Of a DNA stretch of 18,273 bases, positions 16,013 to 18,273 are shown piece after piece; the first letter of the stretch is position 1, and each line of letters opens with the position of its first letter. The stretch is from CAVPNY01 sp963706905 (lineage in GTDB: Bacteria > Chloroflexota > Anaerolineae > Anaerolineales > UBA4823): assembly GCA_963706905.1 (NCBI GenBank), contig CAVPNY010000021.1:1-18273 (forward strand), in the 5' to 3' direction. A program made the translations under genes and the position numbers. Under the pieces are notes generated by a model. That model saw nothing but the letters and a program-made list of their open reading frames with translations. It ran no database searches and was not told the origin of the DNA.

Positions 16013-16357
16013 ATGTTCCTCCGTGTGAGTGGTTGAAAACTGTGGATACGTGTACTGGCTTACCAGCCCGGATTCGGCGATCTTCTCCGTCTCGGTGAGA
16101 CGGACCGCTTCGATGTGCTTGCAGCGCAAGCCAAAACGCTGGCAGCGTCCGGTGAAATCCGGGCAGGTGCAGGTCCAGGCGTCGCCATCCAGCGAGACGG
16201 TGTAGCGGCTGCTCTTGCTGGCAACCATCCAGGTGCAGTCGGTCAAGACCATCACCTGCATATCGCCATTCATCAGGGCAGCCTGCGCCCGGGCCATGCG
16301 ATCGTGTTGGAGTTGGTTCTCCAGAATGGGGGGTGCGGTAGTCATCGTGTTATGCAT
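16013..16357 (-). CDS. SWIM zinc-finger protein, in frame with the Rad52-like gene
   Basis: About 115 residues. C63-x-C65 and C79-x-H81 (CTCPDF ... RCKH) form a SWIM zinc finger, a domain known for DNA or protein binding and found with Rad51/Rad52 partners in several systems. GGAG five bases before the ATG at 16357 supports the start. No stop codon separates it from the Rad52-like start at 16012: the ribosome-binding leader of that gene is read as S-T-T-H-T-E-E-H. Either a stop was lost by frameshift, or a SWIM-Rad52 fusion is made along with Rad52 from an internal start. The unbroken frame runs 16357 to 15548. Confidence 0.68.
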
Positions 16358-16411
16358 TACGCTCCTTTCGTGTCAAAAGACAAACGTGTGGGGATTGGTT
16401 TCCGACGTTAC

Positions 16412-16902
16412 TGCGCCAGAATTGATGGCGCACCAACTAACGCTTTACTGTCCTTTGTTTCCCTTCCAAAACTTCAGGGCACGTCAGGGCAGCAAACCTT
16501 GACTGCCAAGCGGTGGCTCAGCCGACAAAGTTTGCTGCTCTGCATCTGTGAGAGGCTGCCCGGCCGGCGGTAAACCAACCGGGCAGCCATTGAATTCGGT
16601 ATTTGGCATCTTATGAGCCTGGCCTTTGCGGACGACTTACGACGTTCAAAGACGTCCAGCGCTTCTCACGACCCGCCCCCGGAGTAAGGGGCAGCGGCCA
16701 CCGCCTGCCAGGGCAGAACGTCACGCAAAGAGGCTGTTTGTAAAGGTGCAACCTGCTCGTTAAAGCAGCAAGGCCGGCGCACGTCCCTCCTGGGGGATAG
16801 CACACCGGCCTACGTATAAGTCACAGAACTATTCGGTTGTTCTCCGATATCCCCCTGTGAGATAAATCGGATGATTGCGAATCGCCGCCAGTAGATAGCG
16901 GC
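16412..16902 (-). other. 560-bp gene-free interval packed with stem-loops
   Basis: Between the SSB-like gene and the SWIM gene (16358-16918) no convincing gene is seen. Stem-loops found by eye: TGCGCC/GGCGCA (16412-16417, 16427-16432); GCAGCAAAC/GTTTGCTGC (16489-16497, 16530-16538); GGCTGCCCGG/CCGGGCAGCC (16554-16563, 16579-16588); GACGT/ACGTC (16641-16645, 16652-16656); GGCCGG/CCGGCC (16772-16777, 16805-16810), extendable to 11 pairs with G-U on the reverse strand; GCCGC/GCGGC (16884-16888, 16898-16902). No T-tracts follow them. Candidates are a structured noncoding RNA or a single-strand/transfer origin; no known family motif was recognised. Confidence 0.45.
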
Positions 16903-16918
16903 TATTCAGTCAAACGGG

Positions 16919-17311
16919 TCACCTTTTCGATCCATTGCGCTGGCTCATGATGCGCCGGGCGATCACTTCCGTGGTGCCGCGTGGGGCGCGCAGGTTGTTC
17001 GGATCCAGGCTTTCCGGAACCGGCAGCTCCGCGCCGCGGGCATCCTTCAGGAAGTCCGCCAGGCTCTCTTCGTAATCCCGGCTCTGCAGGAAACCGTGCA
17101 CCCGCACGTGGTAGCCTTTCTCGACCACCACCGGCGCGCCCAGGTTGCCCTTGAGCACGCGGATGGTGACGAAATCGGCCGCATCCTGGACATCGTTGAG
17201 CGACTTGGACGGCAGGTCCGGGTCGCGGTAGCAGGCGATGCGGAAGAGCAGGTCTTCGGCGTACTTCCAGGTCTTGACGACAATCCCTTCGAGAACGACT
17301 TCGTTGATCAT
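16919..17311 (-). CDS. SSB-like OB-fold protein, first gene of the operon
   Basis: A 130-residue protein. The beginning, MINEVVLEGIVVKTWKY, then LLFRIACYRDPDL, DFVTIRVL, GAPVVVEKGYHVRVHGFL, has the strand order of a single-stranded DNA-binding OB-fold, but it lacks the glycine-rich linker and acidic tip of true SSB. The C-terminus is basic instead (RRIMSQRNGSKR). The start at 17311 follows AGGAGG. It is the first gene after the putative promoter at 17415-17442 and after a hairpin plus T5 (17338-17377). Binding single-stranded DNA without partner recruitment is the most likely role; this is inference from fold and context. Confidence 0.72.
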   Translation of the reverse strand: MINEVVLEGIVVKTWKYAEDLLFRIACYRDPDLPSKSLNDVQDAADFVTIRVLKGNLGAPVVVEKGYHVRVHGFLQSRDYEESLADFLKDARGAELPVPESLDPNNLRAPRGTTEVIARRIMSQRNGSKR

Positions 17312-17337
17312 GGTAGCCTCCTGATAAGTGGGTTAAC

Positions 17338-17377
17338 AAAAAGGCCGGAACGCATCTCCAGCAGGAGCGTCCCGGCC
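17338..17377 (-). terminator. Leader hairpin with T-tract (attenuator or terminator)
   Basis: On the reverse strand, GGCCGG and ACGC (17377-17372, 17370-17367) pair with GCGT and CCGGCC (17353-17350, 17348-17343), with one mismatch, and TTTTT follows (17342-17338). It lies between the putative promoter at 17415-17442 and the first operon start at 17311, and is preceded by CTCACACG. In this position it would reduce read-through into the operon unless relieved. Confidence 0.7.
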
Positions 17378-17414
17378 AACGTGTGAGCAACTGAATTATT
17401 CGGATGTGCTTATT

Positions 17415-17442
17415 AGTTTACACTATTTTCTGGATTTGTCAA
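17415..17442 (-). promoter_or_regulatory. Outward promoter from the IS end into the recombination operon
   Basis: Reverse-strand TTGACA (17442-17437), a 16-base spacer, then TAAACT (17420-17415, 4 of 6 matches to TATAAT). The -35 box lies in the left arm of the insertion-sequence inverted repeat. Transcription would start near 17408 and reach the hairpin at 17338-17377, then the SSB-like gene. Confidence 0.5.
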
Positions 17443-17510
17443 CCCTATTCGCTGATATTTGTTGTTGTTCAGCGAATTTGACACCCCCTGACTGTTCAGC
17501 GAAAATGTCA
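17437..17510. repeat. ISNCY-element end with three related half-sites
   Basis: TGTCAACCCTATTCGCTGA (17437-17455) and TCAGCGAATTTGACA (17469-17483) form an imperfect inverted repeat (TGTCAA...ATTCGCTGA). A third copy, TTCAGCGAAAATGTCA, follows in direct orientation to the second at 17495-17510. These are probably transposase-binding sites at the left end of the element. The exact boundary and target duplication cannot be set without the other end. Confidence 0.6.
17478..17506 (+). promoter_or_regulatory. Putative transposase promoter
   Basis: TTGACA (17478-17483), a 17-base spacer, then GAAAAT (17501-17506, 4 of 6). The predicted start of transcription is within a few bases of the ATG at 17515, which has no Shine-Dalgarno sequence, so a nearly leaderless mRNA is likely. 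The third half-site overlaps the -10, which would allow autorepression. Confidence 0.45.
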
Positions 17511-17514
17511 CCCT

Positions 17515-18273
17515 ATGAACACACAGGTGACATTGACGATGAAAGAACAGCACAAATTGAAGATGGTGATCGACTACGAAGCCGGGAAAGTACACGACAA
17601 AGAGCAGCGGAACTGCTCGGCATCTCGAAACGGCAGTTTCGCCGCTTGGTTGCAGCATACCGCCAGAAGGGTATTGCAGCCCTGGCACACGGCAATCGTG
17701 GCAGAGAACCTGCCAACCGCATCTCGGAGCAGGTGCGGCAGGAGATCCTGCGGTTGGCCAAGGAGACCTACCAGGATTACAACGATTGTCACTTCACCGA
17801 AGAGCTGGCTGAACAGCCTGAGCCGATCGTGGTCTCGCGTTCCACCCTGCGACGTATCCGACGGGCAGCTGGACAAGGCAGCCCGAGGAAGCGGCGAGCA
17901 CCGAGTATCGCAGCCACCGGGAACGTTATCCGCAGGCTGGGATGCTGCTGCAAACGGATGGCAGCCGCCACGATTGGTTGGAAGGGCGCGGACCGTGGCT
18001 AACCCTGGTGGGCATGATCGATGACGCCGATAATGAGGTCCCTGGGGCGGTTTTTAGGGAAGAAGAAGATGCCGCTGGCTATTTCCTGGTGCTGCAGCAG
18101 GTTTGCTTGAGCAAAGGCCTCCCCCAGGCGGTGTACGCCGACCAGCACACCATTTTTCAGAGCCCTAGCCAGCCAACGGTCGAGCAAGAACTATCCGGAG
18201 AACTGCCTCGCACCCAGTTTGGCCGCTTGGTGGACGAATTGGGCATCCAGTTGATCGCCGCCCGCAGCCCACA
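17515..18273 (+). pseudogene. ISNCY-family transposase, two frameshifts, truncated by the window end
   Basis: An rve-fold transposase with an N-terminal helix-turn-helix. MKEQHKLKMVIDYEAGKV leads to AAELLGISKRQFRRLVAAYR and GIAALAHGNRGREPANRIS, the usual ISNCY opening. After a linker come MLLQTDGSRHDWLEGRGPW and GMIDDADNEVPGAVF, then GLPQAVYADQHTIFQSP, holding the first two catalytic aspartates (QTDGS and YADQ). The frame is open to base 18273. Two losses of one base break it: near 17603 (KE|AAELLG, probably a missing G) and near 17905 (RRAP|YRSHRERYPQAG). The start at 17515 lacks a ribosome-binding site. As written it would give no active transposase, unless these are sequence errors. Confidence 0.82.

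Noticed and set aside
16037..16052. DnaA-box-like GTATCCACA and a possible replication origin
   Set aside because: A single imperfect site inside coding sequence, with no cluster and no AT-rich unwinding region.
16611..16805. 64-codon reverse frame in the stem-loop region
   Set aside because: No ribosome-binding site, and the composition follows the hairpins rather than codon use.
16600..16830. RNase P RNA or SRP RNA
   Set aside because: GCAAGGCC and CAGAAC-like bits were noticed, but the universal core motifs of either RNA are missing.

Overview
The window is a mosaic of accessory DNA, probably from a member of the Chloroflexota or a similar environmental bacterium. That assignment is an inference from three things: a MalT-like (STAND/LuxR) giant regulator followed by a small conserved protein, tandem zinc-less MDR oxidoreductases, and a GC-rich operon of plasmid/ICE-type DNA-handling genes. 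No rRNA, tRNA or CRISPR array is visible.

Left part (1-4840): this part looks eroded and mobile. A 5'-truncated IS1380-type transposase is followed by a sulfatase gene broken by two compensating one-base indels. Next come a short unrecognised coding relic with an internal TAG and a gene for an EVE-domain protein fused to a conserved, possibly nuclease-like, C-terminal domain, broken by four one-base indels. On the opposite strand lies the C-terminal stub of an N6-adenine DNA methylase of restriction-modification type. The last two suggest the wreck of a modification or restriction island.

Middle (4841-10740, + strand): intact genes. They are a 922-codon MalT-like ATP-dependent LuxR regulator, a small conserved protein, a four-helix membrane protein resembling DUF6326, and two tandem paralogous MDR-family NAD(P)H-dependent oxidoreductases. 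A strong intrinsic terminator lies inside the 3' end of the regulator's reading frame. A palindromic terminator separates the second oxidoreductase from the convergent operon.

Right part (10745-17311, - strand): a GC-rich, tightly packed operon of DNA recombination and small zinc-binding proteins. In transcription order it encodes an SSB-like OB-fold protein, a 560-bp region full of stem-loops, a SWIM zinc-finger protein running in frame into a Rad52-like annealing protein, SSB, a DUF6166 protein, a tiny zinc protein with an SSB-like C-terminal tip, two more zinc-binding proteins, RadC, a DUF6573 protein, and an unrecognised 369-residue protein. Most genes share a near-constant ACGGAGG ribosome-binding leader. 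Two intergenic gaps hold a stem-loop flanked by CACACG direct repeats. Rad52, RadC and DUF6573 carry frameshifts.

Right end (17415-18273): the operon's upstream side abuts an ISNCY-type insertion sequence (transposase frameshifted twice, running off the window). Its end contains inverted repeats, each carrying a TTGACA. One appears to drive the transposase as a nearly leaderless transcript. The other points outward into the recombination operon, where a hairpin plus T-tract could act as an attenuator.

The one-base indels are unevenly spread: dense in the sulfatase, EVE, RadC/DUF6573, Rad52 and ISNCY genes, and absent from the regulator, oxidoreductases and several operon genes. Sequence alone cannot say whether this is real decay or patchy assembly quality.
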